From: Periconia sp. R9002
Lineage: Eukaryota > Ascomycota > Dothideomycetes > Pleosporales > Periconiaceae
Direction of reading: 5' to 3'
DNA length: 64,000 nucleotides
Assembly: GCA_023627715.1 (NCBI GenBank)
Contig: JAMAHW010000019.1
Span: 417,994 to 481,993 of the forward strand
The notes below the pieces were generated by a model. It searched no databases. It was not told the origin of the DNA and worked only from the letters and a program-made list of their open reading frames with translations. A program made the position numbers and the translations under genes. Positions 22,679 through 34,619 of the stretch are shown here, in pieces (position 1 is the stretch's first letter; every line of letters starts with the position of its first letter).

Positions 22679-24187
22679 ATGCCGAACGTTATCATCCCTA
22701 TACGCGGTCAAATGTCGCGGCGGGTAAAGGTGGAGAAAGTCGTTCGCGTACTATCGAATCGCACTAAAGGCACTGAGGAGCAATATCTTGTTCAGTGGGC
22801 AAGTCTAGATGCACCAGAAAAGCCGCCGATGAGCTGGCATTCTATAAATGAACTATCCCGATGTCTCGAAATCGTACAAGATTACCTCACCGTGAGAGAG
22901 GCTAGAAAGGATGCGTCTTCTCGAGCTTCTTCGACTGGCCAAAAACGCAAGGCTTCTGAGCTTGATGGGACTTCTTCTACTTTGTCTGATATATCAAGCC
23001 GAACATCATCCCGCTCACCTTCCGTAGCCTCCACATCATCTGCTCCAGCTCCTCCAATCGATACATATAATGGAGTGCTTGATGCCGATCAATATGGCTT
23101 CATCTTCTGTCGAAGCTCTAAGCAGGCCGCTCAAATCGAGCTTTGTCACGTACCAACTCCAGATATGATACGGACATCACTACGCTCAAGAGTTGACAAA
23201 GCCTGTGGGAGGATTCGCGAAGAATACTTGGCCCGCTTAGCCAAGGTCCCTGGCAAACAAATTCACTTGGTCAATACCCACGACTGGTCTACTCCGTCCC
23301 TACGCTTCCGGTACATTCCTGAGTATATCCTTCGAGAAGGAGTCTACCAAGCTCCGTCTGATACGCAAGAAGGCTGCCAAAAATGTTCTCCACACATGGG
23401 CCGAAATATTGGCTGCGAATACACGCAGCGATGTGGCTGTCTTGAATACGCCGCTGTAAACGAAGCCGCGATTACTGACCCTGATCTTATGGAAGCTTAC
23501 CAAAAAGCCAAGTCTAATGGAGACTCTCTCGCAGAATTTCCGAAACGTTTCCCTTACTACGCTGAAGGCACGAAGATCCGACGCGCAGGTACTCTTGTTC
23601 CATTCTACCTTCACTCACGCCGCCCAATCTACGAGTGCAACGACAAGTGTCGTTGTGGTCCATATTGTCGAAACAAGAATGTCCAGTTTGGGCGTACAGT
23701 GGAAGTGGAGATATTCAGGACAGACGCACGCGGCTGGGGATTACGATGCCGTGAGCCTATCTACGAAGGGCAATTCATCGATACGTATCGAGGGGAAGTC
23801 ATCACAGACGCTGAAGCCACTCGACGCGAAGAGTCAGCCGATAAGTCTAAATCGTCCTACCTCTACAGCCTGGACAAATTTGCAGAGAGCGAGGGAATTG
23901 AGGTCGAAGATCTCTACGTCGTGGATGGCGAGTTTTACGGTGGGCCCACGAAATTTATCAATCACAGCTGCGATCCCAACTGTCGGCAATACACCGTCAG
24001 CTACAACAAACATGACCCGCGTGTGTACGACCTCGCTTTTTTTGCCTGTCGCGACATCCCCGCGGGAGAGGAACTTACTTTTGATTACCTGGATAAGGAA
24101 GAAGGCGACCCCATCGAGGATCCCGGCCCCGACGCGATTCCCTGCCTGTGCGGATCTTCAAAATGCCGGAAATGGCTGTGGACATGA
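22679..24187 (+). CDS. SUV39/Clr4-type histone H3 lysine methyltransferase (chromo-like, pre-SET, SET, post-SET)
   Basis: Predicted H3K9 methyltransferase that sets up heterochromatin (Clr4/DIM-5/KMT1 family). 502 aa in one exon. A chromodomain-like segment occupies about residues 16-72 (VEKVVRVL, YLVQW, SWHSINEL), followed by a Ser/Thr linker. The pre-SET zinc cluster shows nine cysteines (GCQKC, GC, RCGC, YECNDKCRCGPYC). The SET domain follows from about 347: RGWGLRC, YRGEVIT, NHSCDPNC (about 428) and ELTFDY. The post-SET is CLCGSSKC near the C-terminus, so all zinc and catalytic elements are present and activity is likely. The chromodomain is divergent and lacks part of the usual aromatic cage. 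The gene sits beside an AT-rich, repeat-like island and has a predicted 5' UTR intron. Confidence 0.92.
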   Translation: MPNVIIPIRGQMSRRVKVEKVVRVLSNRTKGTEEQYLVQWASLDAPEKPPMSWHSINELSRCLEIVQDYLTVREARKDASSRASSTGQKRKASELDGTSSTLSDISSRTSSRSPSVASTSSAPAPPIDTYNGVLDADQYGFIFCRSSKQAAQIELCHVPTPDMIRTSLRSRVDKACGRIREEYLARLAKVPGKQIHLVNTHDWSTPSLRFRYIPEYILREGVYQAPSDTQEGCQKCSPHMGRNIGCEYTQRCGCLEYAAVNEAAITDPDLMEAYQKAKSNGDSLAEFPKRFPYYAEGTKIRRAGTLVPFYLHSRRPIYECNDKCRCGPYCRNKNVQFGRTVEVEIFRTDARGWGLRCREPIYEGQFIDTYRGEVITDAEATRREESADKSKSSYLYSLDKFAESEGIEVEDLYVVDGEFYGGPTKFINHSCDPNCRQYTVSYNKHDPRVYDLAFFACRDIPAGEELTFDYLDKEEGDPIEDPGPDAIPCLCGSSKCRKWLWT

Positions 24188-24693
24188 GCTATGCTGATTC
24201 TGGATGCGCATTGGACAAAGGATGTCTCTTGGAATATCATGTGTTAGGACTTCTGGCTCTGCATACGGTCTAGAAGCAGTGGCCTTGGGTGCTGAAAGCT
24301 GCGTTCATGCAAAGGGATCAGGAACTGAACTGTTGAAGAACATGGAACATCGAGTCACGTATCTCGGTAACTAGTTCATAAAATCTTCAAAATCTGCATT
24401 CTTTGGCCTACTTTCTTCAGTCCCAGCTGTAAAATGCTTCACGCATACAACCCAATCAAAACTAAAAGTGACGGGTATCATTTTCATCTCAAGATATTCT
24501 GTAGAAGTGTTGGGTCACAATTACCCATGCCCATTCAGTATGCCAGTTTTCCGTATTCAACGCCACTTTGAATGCTTAGCAACCTCCCATATAGTACACA
24601 GAATCGCTTCACTCCTCCACTCTATTCAGATTTACGTACAGCCTGGAAGGTACGGTCACTCCATCAATTTCACTTCTTCGCAGATAACTAAAC
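24188..24693. other. Convergent 3' region SET gene / PRP46
   Basis: 506 bp between two stop codons. It holds the two 3' UTRs and no gene. Confidence 0.4.
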
Positions 24694-26112
24694 TTAGAAC
24701 TTTTGCCGACCTAATGTGGGCTTCCAGTCCAGAGGATGCGACTCCTCTGTAGCCGAATCATCCTCCTTCCAAATCTTAATACTCTTATCACTCTCCCCAG
24801 TAATAAGTCGCAGACCAGTCTTGTCGAATGTGGAGCACATAATACCAGCCTCCGCATCGAGCGAACCTGGTTGAGCAATAGACTCGGTGTTCTGAAACCG
24901 ATGACCAGTTTTCCAGTCCCAGAAGGATACAGTGCCATCATCAGCGCCTGAGAACATAACATTGGATTCGTTGACAGAGAGGGTGTTGATGATGGAGTTG
25001 TGGCCAGAGAAGTTTTGCATAAAGGCGCCCTCGGGACATTTCCACTGCTTGATGGAAGACGCTGACCCGGACGCGAATGTGAACTCTGTAGGGTGGAGGG
25101 TTAGCGCCCGAACCGACTTTTTGTGATGTGTGAGGACAGCCATTGTTTTGTTAGCTGCCAGATCCCAGAGACGTATGGTTGAATCCATAGAGCCTGTGAT
25201 GACCTGTGGGTCTGCTTCTTGACACTTCAGATCGGCGATTGTGCCTTTGTGACCACCCATGACGTGCACATTGGTACGTGTCCGCATATCCCATACTCGC
25301 GCGACTCCGTCTCGTCCACCGGTGACTAGTACATCGAGGGTAGGATGTAGGCTTAAAGAATACACGCCTGATAGATGACCGTGGTAGTGCCGTATGACTT
25401 TGTTGGTCTCCAAATCCCAGCATTTGACCATCTTGTCCTCACCGCACGAGAAAAGGTACGGATGTCGAGGTGAAACAGCCAGCCCACGAACGGCACTAAT
25501 GTGTCCAGTCAAGGTCAATTTCAGATGGCCGCTGGCCAAATCCCAGATCTTGATTGTGCGATCAGCGGCACCACTTGCAAACCACTGATTGTCTGGTTCC
25601 ACCGCCAATGAACGAACCCATCCCATATGACCGCTTATGACCCTCATAACTTTCCATGGTGCGTGCCATTCCGGTTTCACCTGTCTGACCGTGTCTTTTC
25701 TGACGAGGGAGCTCGAGGGTGTATCACGGACGGGCGTCGGTCCATTGGCGTTGGGCGCGGCGCCCTTTCCAGATCTTACAGTCAACGCCATGGATTGTGC
25801 CTCCTTTGCTTTTTCTGCCTTCTCCGAAGAAGCTTCAATCATTTTTCGCATCTTTGGATCCGAGGTCTGCTCCTTCGCATTTGCATTCTTAATCTTCCGC
25901 CTCTTCTCCGCAGCTGTTGAAGCAGCAACAGCCATTTTTGCAGCAAGTGCTGGCGGTAGCTCCTGTACATGACTATATTCTTGGTGAATTCGCGCAGCTA
26001 TCCTAGTACCCTCGAGGTTCACGTCGGGGTACGTGAGAGTATCGGAGGCAAATATTTCACGCGTTCGTTTCGCCGAGCTACGCGCGAGCTGGTCAGGCAT
26101 GACTTCTGCCAT
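24694..26112 (-). CDS. PRP46: Pre-mRNA-splicing WD-repeat protein PRP46 (PLRG1)
   Basis: Component of the Prp19-associated (NineTeen) complex of the active spliceosome. Intronless, 472 aa. The N-terminal third is basic and low-complexity ([14 protein letters not shown]). The linker [26 protein letters not shown] is the PLRG1/PRP46 signature, followed by seven WD repeats (about 159-455) with blades ending [48 protein letters not shown] and KIWKEDD. The last residues, [13 protein letters not shown], also match the family. The start codon at 26112 ([21 protein letters not shown]) is the first in frame. Confidence 0.96.
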   Translation of the reverse strand: MAEVMPDQLARSSAKRTREIFASDTLTYPDVNLEGTRIAARIHQEYSHVQELPPALAAKMAVAASTAAEKRRKIKNANAKEQTSDPKMRKMIEASSEKAEKAKEAQSMALTVRSGKGAAPNANGPTPVRDTPSSSLVRKDTVRQVKPEWHAPWKVMRVISGHMGWVRSLAVEPDNQWFASGAADRTIKIWDLASGHLKLTLTGHISAVRGLAVSPRHPYLFSCGEDKMVKCWDLETNKVIRHYHGHLSGVYSLSLHPTLDVLVTGGRDGVARVWDMRTRTNVHVMGGHKGTIADLKCQEADPQVITGSMDSTIRLWDLAANKTMAVLTHHKKSVRALTLHPTEFTFASGSASSIKQWKCPEGAFMQNFSGHNSIINTLSVNESNVMFSGADDGTVSFWDWKTGHRFQNTESIAQPGSLDAEAGIMCSTFDKTGLRLITGESDKSIKIWKEDDSATEESHPLDWKPTLGRQKF

Positions 26113-29100
26113 GGCGCAGGAATATTATGATCGAAGAATGAGCTTTCGTAGTTTCCGATGGTGTATATTGCGTTGGTTGGTTCTTCGATGTGGTTGGGCG
26201 TGATTGAGAATCGTTGCGACTCGAGAGCTGTGACTTTCTATCCCAACATGGAGGCAGACAGTGCATCCTAGCGTCCCCATCGCTTACATAATGGGTGCCG
26301 CTGATAAGTGGCTAGCCAAATTCAACTGGACTTGCTCCTTACCGTCACCATCTCATCTCATCTCATCTCATTTATGCAAATACAGTTGGATTGAGTATGT
26401 TTCCAAAGATATCTGATGATATTCGGGAAAAAAACTTGGGTGTGGATGATAACAGTACACGCACCCCAAAAAATTATTCGACGAGGTTCAGCTCTGCAAT
26501 CTGGTATATCCAAACCAGACCCTCCCCATATTTCCTATTGATTCACATTACGCTACAACCAAGGGTGAATTAGATAATTGGATACATTCCATAATGTTCA
26601 TTCTGAAGAAATTTCAGGCTTATCTGCTAGCCTATGCGACGTTCTCTACGCTCTATGTGCGTACAATACATTGGAAGGCTTCTTTCACTCAACTCTACAA
26701 TTGTATGAAAAGTACGCGAAGTACAAGCCAGGATCGATGATATCATAATGTGTGCGGGTCGTGTACCTATATATATCAGGTGCGTGCTATCAGCGCTGCA
26801 TGTCGACATCTTATCTTCACCTTTCTTAAAGCTCTTTCATTCCCAACTGTCCTCAAACTTACACCACAATCTCCACTTGTTTTTGCGTTCCCCCGGCTTC
26901 TTACTATGATCAGGTGCACGATGCATGATCAAGATCGCGATACCTCCTTATGGCGTATGCTGATGTAGTGTTCGCCCTATGAGAAACCAGTACCGATCAA
27001 AACCTATGCTCTTTCACCGACAAAAGGAGTAATACTTCTGATGTATTTAAACGCTATTCCCAAAAGACGTATACGAGCTATTCGTAACGACTAGTTTTCT
27101 TACAATAGAGAGAAAACAGATCTCCTCTCTGATTATGTGAGTGCTACCACGATATGGGTAGGTGCCGCACACGTGGAGTCGTATTCTCACACATTGCTCA
27201 AATACAATAGATTCATTTCTAGATCTCCAAACCGATATCAGCGACAACCCAAAAACGCACAGGGAACGCTCAAGTGAAGAAGTGATATCGACTTAGTAGC
27301 CTGTGTAGGTGTGATGGATGATTTTTGTTGCTTTCCAGGTACGTAGGCTGTATCGATGGATGAGGAGACACACTACACCCTACCACTAACATGCAATCAT
27401 ATCTTTTCATGTCGATTGATTTGACAATAAAGTTCTAGACCGGGCTAATTGTTGGATCCGTGGATGGAACTCAGCTGCTGCTTACTCGTATTGTGGATGC
27501 GGCCAGTGTGCATTCTAAGGGCAATCTCGGTGTCAGTATTCGGGTTTCGCTTGGAAGCTGTGCAAGCACGAGTTTGCTCCCAAAGAGCTCAGTTTCGGAG
27601 CCACCATCGTCCTCCGACCCGATTCAATATGTCGTCCAGGTGACTCGACACGTCGGTCGCGGGAGAATATCATTTACCTAAGGATTTTCCACTTCAGAAC
27701 ATGATGTCATACGGCCAGTACTCCGGGAATCCTTGACGCTTGGGACAGATGCTCCGCTACCTTTCAAATCGAGATTGAGCATCAAGGATGGCAATCAAAA
27801 TCACCTCCACAATCAGGATCTAGTTGTGCGGGGTAAGGAGAAGAAATCCATGCACGAGCCAGTTACTATGAAGCTAATAATCAATCCTTCACACGATCGA
27901 CTTCCGCCAACCTCCTCAAATCATGCGCCGACAAGGGGGCTCGAAGTGGAGCGAACATGACGTTGGCATAAGCACATGCTGCCGAGGATAAACCACCTGC
28001 TACGAAGCACTTCTCAGCACCGCAAACTTTGACTAGTGCCATTGCCATGCCACTTGCCGAGCTACCCGTTGGTCTATGGAGGAAGGAGAAGCTTGTCATT
28101 GCTTCAGATATATCGAGCGACTCAACACCACATGCAGGTACCTTTCGGTGCCACTAGGTCATATCTCAAGTGACAGCTAAAAGACCCTAGCTTCTTCTTC
28201 GCCGACACTACAAATGTCGTGGCGTCCTCTTAGACGGGACCCATGGGTGTCATCCAGGCAACGTTCCTGCGTAAAGTCCCAGCTAACAAATCGCCTCCAG
28301 GCATTCTGTTCTCGAATGGCAGATCCCTTGGAGCATTTGGCTGATTTCACGCTCTGCAGCTCGGCGGAGTGTCCCATACGGGTAAAGGTAAATGCGGGGT
28401 TTTATCGTCTTTCAGTAGGCATCCAGACCATTTCGATTGCCGCGCCATTCTGCAACACATCAATCCTTGAGCAGTGTCCACTCCTTCGCATTAGTCGTGT
28501 CTCAATCACATATCTTGCACAGCTCTTCACTACGTCGGAGGAAGAAAAAACTGCAGTACTGCGAAGCTGAGACTCACAGTAGACTGTCTTTGAACTCCAC
28601 TCTTCCCCCAGATTTCAAAGTTCATGCCATTCCCGAAGCAGTTGGTTTCTAGGATCGAGGCGGCGATCGGTCCGGCCACTAGCGATTTCCAGCCAATAGC
28701 GCACTTGTGGCGTCTGGGGTACAAGAGCTTGGCTCTGTTTGGTAAACATCCTTCCCATCCCAATCCAACTTCTCTAAGCGCATGTCGCCGTCCCGCATTC
28801 CATTCACGTAAAGAGATGCTTCTTCAACCAATCACCTCCAGAAGCACACCTACCACTTGCTCAAAACAATATTGACCTTGCAACAGCTGCCTTCGAGCTT
28901 GTACCTTGCTGGCAATTCCTCCTTTTCTATCTACCAGTGACTTTATGCCGCCATGGATACACGCCGCATACGGTGTGGCCGCGGCTGGAAACAAGTTGGC
29001 TCTGGGATCTTCAGGAAGGGTTTCCCAAGATGTGTAGGTAATGCTTGCAGCAAGTCTCCACATGTGACACCGAAAGGGGGCCTTGCGTCTCTCTGCTTGT

Positions 29101-29264
29101 ACCCAAATGCCAGCACATATGAAGTAGTATAAGAAGGGTCGCAGCGGCTCTAATCCACTCAATTAGCACGCATTGAAAACTCGTTCTTCCGCAAAGTCAT
29201 CGTATCTCGTATCAACTCTCGTTTTTACATCGATTGCTTCAGTACCAAAAAAACACTGCACACC
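26113..29264. other. 3.1-kb stretch without a recognisable gene
   Basis: Contains a (TCTCA)4 microsatellite at 26351-26370 in the PRP46 promoter. Between about 27430 and 29160 GC content rises and open frames occur on both strands. Examples are 27460-27681 on plus (MDGTQLLLTRIVDAASVHSKG) and 27881-28099 on minus (GSSASGMAMALVKVCGAEK); another is 28824-29162 on minus. None matches a family I know and no convincing exon chain links them. This may be a decayed gene or noncoding DNA. Confidence 0.35.
29128..29134 (+). promoter_or_regulatory. TATA box of the CFEM gene
   Basis: TATAAGA about 131 bp upstream of the start codon, followed by a C/T-containing leader. Confidence 0.5.
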
Positions 29265-29944
29265 ATGAAGACTTTCTTTGCTGCCGCTCTCATCTCTTTG
29301 GCCGGTGTTGCCACCGCTCAGCTGGACAACATTCCGTCTTGTGCTGTATGTCTGAACTCACTGCATCACTGTAACATCAGTCACTAACAATTGATAAATA
29401 GCTTTCCTGCTTCTTGGGCCCATTGTCATCTGACGGCTGCTCGGAGCTTACCGACTTCAAGTGCCACTGCCAGAAGTTCGACTCTCTCGTTTCCGGCGTC
29501 ACTCCCTGTGTCCAAAAAGCGTGCTCTGCCTCTGACCAAGCTACCGTCATCTCTGGCGTAGTAAACACTTGCAAGTCCGCTGGTGTCACCGTCACTGCCC
29601 CAACACTATCCTCCAGCGCTCCTTCCGCATCCGCAAGCAGTGCTTCTTCCAGCGCCTCGGCCAGCGCCAGCAAGTCCGCCTCTTCCGCATCCTCGGCCGC
29701 CTCATCGGTCGCCTCCTCGGTGTCATCCGCAGTTTCCTCGGCCGTCTCTTCGGCCGTCTCAAGCATCTCCAGCGCTGTCGGCAACGCCACTAGCGCTGTT
29801 CCCACCCGCTCTCCTTCCTCCACTGGCACTGCCCCTCCTGCTTCCAGCAGCAGCGGCCCGGCACAGTCCACCAACACTGCCGGTCAACTCGCCCCCGCTG
29901 TCGGCTTCGTCGGCGCTGTTCTTGCTGCTTTCTTTGTCTTGTAA
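29265..29944 (+). CDS. CFEM-domain, Ser-rich GPI-anchored cell-surface protein
   Basis: Two exons, 29265-29345 and 29402-29944 (intron 56 bp); 624 nt, 207 aa. A signal peptide (MKTFFAAALISLAGVATA) is followed by a CFEM domain with all eight cysteines at 26, 30, 40, 48, 50, 63, 68 and 84. Asp45, three residues before Cys48, is the position that ligands haem iron in characterised CFEM proteins. Residues about 95-185 are a Ser/Ala-rich, probably O-glycosylated stalk, and the C-terminus is a hydrophobic GPI signal (PAVGFVGAVLAAFFVL). CFEM proteins act in haem/iron capture, wall integrity and host interaction; which applies here cannot be told. A TATA box is present, unlike most housekeeping genes in the window. 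Confidence 0.94.
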
Positions 29945-30653
29945 AAGATTGAACCTATATCGAGAAGTCAAATCTATCTCTAAGGATGGCTTGGGGTGTC
30001 ATTGGCCTTGGTTTTGTCGTCAATGGGGATTAATGTTTATTTGATCTGGATGTAAAATGCCGTACTGTATATAACGAGGAGTAAAACTCAAAATGACTAT
30101 ACGAGGGAAAAAATACACATCAGCAGTCCATATGTGTACTGAAGAACGGTATTTCCCTATTGTGATCAACGGTAAAATGAGAAATGTGTCATCGATTCAA
30201 GTGTCGCATGCGTCGTACTAAGCATTCCATTCTTGTGGGACAAGGTGCGTTATAGTTTGGCAAAATTATGATATGACGGGTGAATAAGCTTTGTGCAATA
30301 GTATGTAGGACATACGAGCGGGTATTGTTTCTGTAATACGTTGTGGTGAGTACATATGTATGTTAGAGTGGGTTTATTCTGAAATTTTAAGATCCCAACT
30401 ACCAAAAAAGGAAAAAAAAGGAAGAGGAAGAAATGTATGGAGGAGGAGAGGAGAAGGAGCAAGAGGAAGAGGTTAAGAAAAAATAAAACAAACCCTTCTA
30501 TGTCTCGAAAGATTGAAACCAATCTATTGTTGTCACCATACAATGCGGTACATCATATCAACCGCAATCCACATCACTCAAAAAACCCACCACGCCTAAA
30601 CGTTTAGACTCCACCATAGGTTCACTCGATCCACGAGCTCGGAAGCAACCCTT
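29945..30653. other. Convergent 3' region CFEM / Zn2Cys6 with polypurine tract
   Basis: 709 bp with no gene. The plus strand is almost pure purine from about 30404 to 30485, with few interruptions. The rest is AT-rich 3' UTR sequence. Confidence 0.45.
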
Positions 30654-32492
30654 TCACCAAGACACAAACTCAACATTTTCACACCACTCACCATCCTCAA
30701 TTCCATCTTTCCTAGTCCACATCACAACCTTGGCCGTTCTTCTCTCGTCCGTACCATCTACATTCACATTATGCACTCTCCTCCCTTCTCGCACATTCTC
30801 AGCCCCCCGCAGCCCCACGTACTCATGTTCATACGACCGACCCTCTTCGATCTCCACAACCCGCTTTGCGACCGCGACCTCCTTCGCCATGCCCTTACCC
30901 GCTGTGTGTTCGAGCAGCGAAATGGCACGTCTCCGCAAGCTGCTATCGCGGCACTTTAGCGCTGTCCAGTAGAGTGAGAAGAGTGTGCCACAATCTAGGA
31001 CGAAAATGGGATCCTTTCCTACCGGGGATTTTTCTCGTGGCTGTGATGTCGGCATCGATATCGAGCGTGGTGTGGGGGAATGTGAGGAGCGTCGTGGGGT
31101 GGATGGGTTGGAAAGAGTACCGTTGAAAGAGTTGGTGGTGGAGCGTGTTTCCCAATCGTCGGTTAGAAAAGTATCTTCGTGCATAGGCGTATCTTGTTCG
31201 CCGAATAGCTTTTCGATGAAGTTGACAATGTCTTCGAATGCCCAGTAATATGTGTCGAGATAGGTTTCGCTGGAATGGAAACTGGAGCCCAGGAGCGTGA
31301 GGAGGGTTCGATGGTGTACCCGGAGGATCAAAAGCTTGTCTTGCTCGTTTGCGTGGACAAGACATAGAGCGAGTTGTTGAACAGAGGATTCCCAGAGCAT
31401 TAGTTCTTCGTAGAGGGTGTATCTTTCTATGTAGGACTCGGATGAGTCTGCTTGTCTGATGTGAAGGAGGTCCCAGCCCATAATACTGGTTTGATTAGAT
31501 ACGATCATTTCTTATCGTGTTTGAACATATTACTTACTGGTGAACGCGGTCACCCAGCAAAAAAAGATACTCCAGAGCTTCAAGTAACGAACCAAATTCC
31601 ATGCCTACAACGCTAACAGCACCTGCATTGAGGACTGGATCCGGGACAACGCTCTGTAGCTCTTGTCCTGAACAGATGGATGCGTCTCTGCTCAGTCTCG
31701 TGAACATGGGTATGAGCTCTCGCAACAAATAAGCCGTGGTTTCAGGGTGATCTTGCTTGAGTGGAGCCATACCCAATTGTTCCCTCACTTCCTTGACGAT
31801 CTTCAGGCAGCCATCCAAATGGTGTAGTGCAGCCGGAGAATTACCCCTTAGCGTCTCTATTGAGATGAAAAGGATCCCGCACATCAGAGTTCGCATTCGT
31901 GATTCTTGTGTGTTGTCGGCTGTTTCTTTGATCAGGAGCTTGATGGCCTTTGAGTACTGCTTTGTCGCATAGGCTTCATGTGAACTTTGCGTACTAGGTT
32001 TTGCTGTACCCCGAGAATCCCGATGCGAGCAGCTCAGCGCAACAACGGCGTGCCGAACGGCGGGAGATGCATGTGCTTCATGGAGGACCAGCTTTCCCCA
32101 GTGATCCGGGTCGAAGAAGCGGGATAGCTTGTAAACAGCCTGGGTCCGGAAGTAGTCAAAATGCCGCCTGCTCTGATCGTCTTCGAATCCATCCGTTACT
32201 GGCCGTTGGGGAGGGGCTACGACAACGACCCACTCGTGATTCATTTTGTAGCCCTCGCACTTGCGGCCGGTGCTGATACATTTCTGACATGACGGCTGTT
32301 GCTCGTCGCATTTTACCCGTCGAGCCCTGAGGAGGTTACTGGTCGTTAGTGGAATTTATATATACCCGGAATGGGTCATCGCACTGCCAACCGGGGATGA
32401 AGAGTCTCCGAGATTGTATCGACTCACTTGCAGGTGTGACACCCAGTCCTTACTTTCGAGTGACTAGTCCGGGTACGCTTCTTCGATATCAT
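30654..32492 (-). CDS. Zn2Cys6 (fungal binuclear cluster) transcription factor
   Basis: Three exons on minus: 32492-32428, 32326-31538 and 31485-30654 (introns 101 and 52 bp); 1686 nt, 561 aa. The zinc cluster is split by intron 1: C-HT-C in exon 1, then KARRVK-C-DEQQPS-C-QK-C-ISTGRK-C in exon 2, preceded by a basic stretch (KKRTRTSHSK). The rest resembles the fungal transcription factor regulatory region (DUF3468-like), with FDYFRTQAVYKLS, LVLHEAHASPAVRHAVVALS and QYSKAIKLL. The C-terminal 200 residues include a Ser/Thr/Pro-rich segment. The target pathway cannot be told; no biosynthetic cluster adjoins it. Missing exon 1 would lose half of the DNA-binding domain. Confidence 0.93.
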
Positions 32493-34619
32493 TACTCTTT
32501 ATACGACACAAAAAGAAAGGAATGGATTAGGGTTGGAGTTGATGGAAGGAATGTCGAGTGCCCTTCAGCTGATAAATCAGTGCCGACTGTTATATGTTCC
32601 GAGTACACCACCCTATGGGGAACGCTGTAATAGAGATTTAACCGTATAAATAGTCAGCTGACCAACACACAATGCCACACTGCTAGTAATCTTTGAACGA
32701 ACGACGTCGGCGAGAGAGTGGACTCGGAGCAACTATACAGAAGGTGTACTACGCGAACTTCCCCAGCGCCTCGGCAATACGTTTTGCGGCTGAGAGCGCA
32801 AACAACAGCACACACACCTGTACTTCAGGCCCCGGTCTGATAACGCGCGGTTGTGTGTCTGTCCCGCCATAAACATCGTTGCGGGAGGTAAGCGATAGCA
32901 CACAGACGAGTAGGTAGCGAGTAAATTGCTGTATTACATGTCATTTAGTAATGAACGTTAGAGATGAATTAGGCAAAGGAGTACGAGCAGACCAATCACA
33001 GCAGCGAATCTCGATGTTGGCATTCTTAGAATAGTCGTGTACTTGCATAAGCCGATGCATGTTTGGTTTTCTGCCTAAGGGATCCCGCAAAAACGAGCGC
33101 TGATTCCCAGCGCGTAGGTTCCTGCCGCCCCTGCTTCTGCAGCAACTCGGAAATAGACAATGCTCGATCGTAGATTTTTGCCTGGAATAAACTTCTCACC
33201 GGTTCACAATCTAGTGTCGCGTTAGGCTGAACAATTCACGCTACGAGAGAAGGGGGGGCCAAAACTTCACCAGTGTTCAGCTCATTTCTATTCATTTCCG
33301 GCATGTCCAAGAGGACGTGCTTGTAGCTCACCCTTGGCGGATGAGTAGGTATTTGAATCGCCGAAAAGCTTGGACAAGTTCTCTCTTTCTGATTAGTTGC
33401 ATAAGCACGAGGCGAGCAGTTCAAACGGATGGCTTCATCTTATGAAGTAGCCCCCAACTTCCCGTTCCACGCCAACGGCGACCCCCAAGTTTCCTCAAAG
33501 AGAAATGCCATTATGGCCAAGAACCATAGCCTTGCGGAGCGGAGATAGGCACGCCCTATAGCGCACATTCTGGAAGCGCCAAATATACTTACTGGCACGT
33601 GGGATCTGCATCGTGTTCTAAAAAGATGCAACATTAGCAGTACCGTAAGTGACTTCCACATATACCGCATTTCCGTCGATACCCAGGGTAGCAATACTTT
33701 GCGAGGATCAATTCAAATTTGATACTGCAATTCCGACTCACGAGGAGCATATGCAATCTCTCTCACAGACTGACTGCATTTGTCTATATTATAGTGCCGG
33801 AAACTCTTTAACATAACAAATAGTGAACGACCTGAACACTCGAGTTCGTTGGAGCTTTGCCCTGTTACATTCTGACTAATGCTATCAGTGATAGTTATTT
33901 GTTTTTTTTTATTAGGCGTTCTACCTGAACCAAAAAAAATCCAAAAATGAGTGACAAAAAAAGGTGGACGGCCTTAACTACAGAAATAAGATCGATGATA
34001 GTATCAAGCGAATTCAGAGCCTGAGATGAGAAGTGTTGTTATTCATAGCGAGGCTTTTGTAGTCAGTTTCCTGCTCGCATGTTTGCACGGTCCTCGCTCG
34101 CATTTGGAGGTACAACAGCAATATTGTGATGTTGCTTGTTTGGCATTTCATTTCGACTCTGGATGTTTCCAGGCCATCTTTTTTTTGGATACTGCCCATT
34201 TGACCTTGACCTATGCGTCCTTGGCTTTCGAATCCGCTCTGCCTTGCTCAAGGTGAGGCTGACCGTTAGCATTGCAAGTCAAGCTGTTGCAAAATGGTCC
34301 GCTCTGAAGTATGGCAACATCGGGCTCGGGACGATTGCCTTAAAGGAATGGTGGATGAGAATATGCTTTTATGTTTTTAGTATAAATTTTCAAAGTAGAA
34401 CAATCAATCCTTCCTCTGATAAGCCTAGCACGTACTGATAGACTTTTTTCTGTTCAGTTTTCTAGCTCCAAAATCACTATCTACTGAACATAGAGAAGGT
34501 TAACTCACCACCACCTTGAAGCATGGATCACTGGAAGACAGATCAGTTGAGTCAATATAATGAACGAACAAGGTAAGTTTTGACTCCAGCGCCTCCAAAT
34601 GCAACGAAGTGCGAGATAT
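32493..34619. other. 2.1-kb intergenic region
   Basis: Lies between the Zn2Cys6 promoter and the ERB1 3' end. Short open frames occur on both strands (for example minus 33440-33694), without recognisable domains or consistent splice structure. An 11-T run near 33900 is present. No gene is called. Confidence 0.4.

Noticed and set aside
32341..32372. TATATATA element near the Zn2Cys6 gene
   Set aside because: It lies inside the predicted first intron, which is required to complete the zinc cluster, so it is not the promoter.
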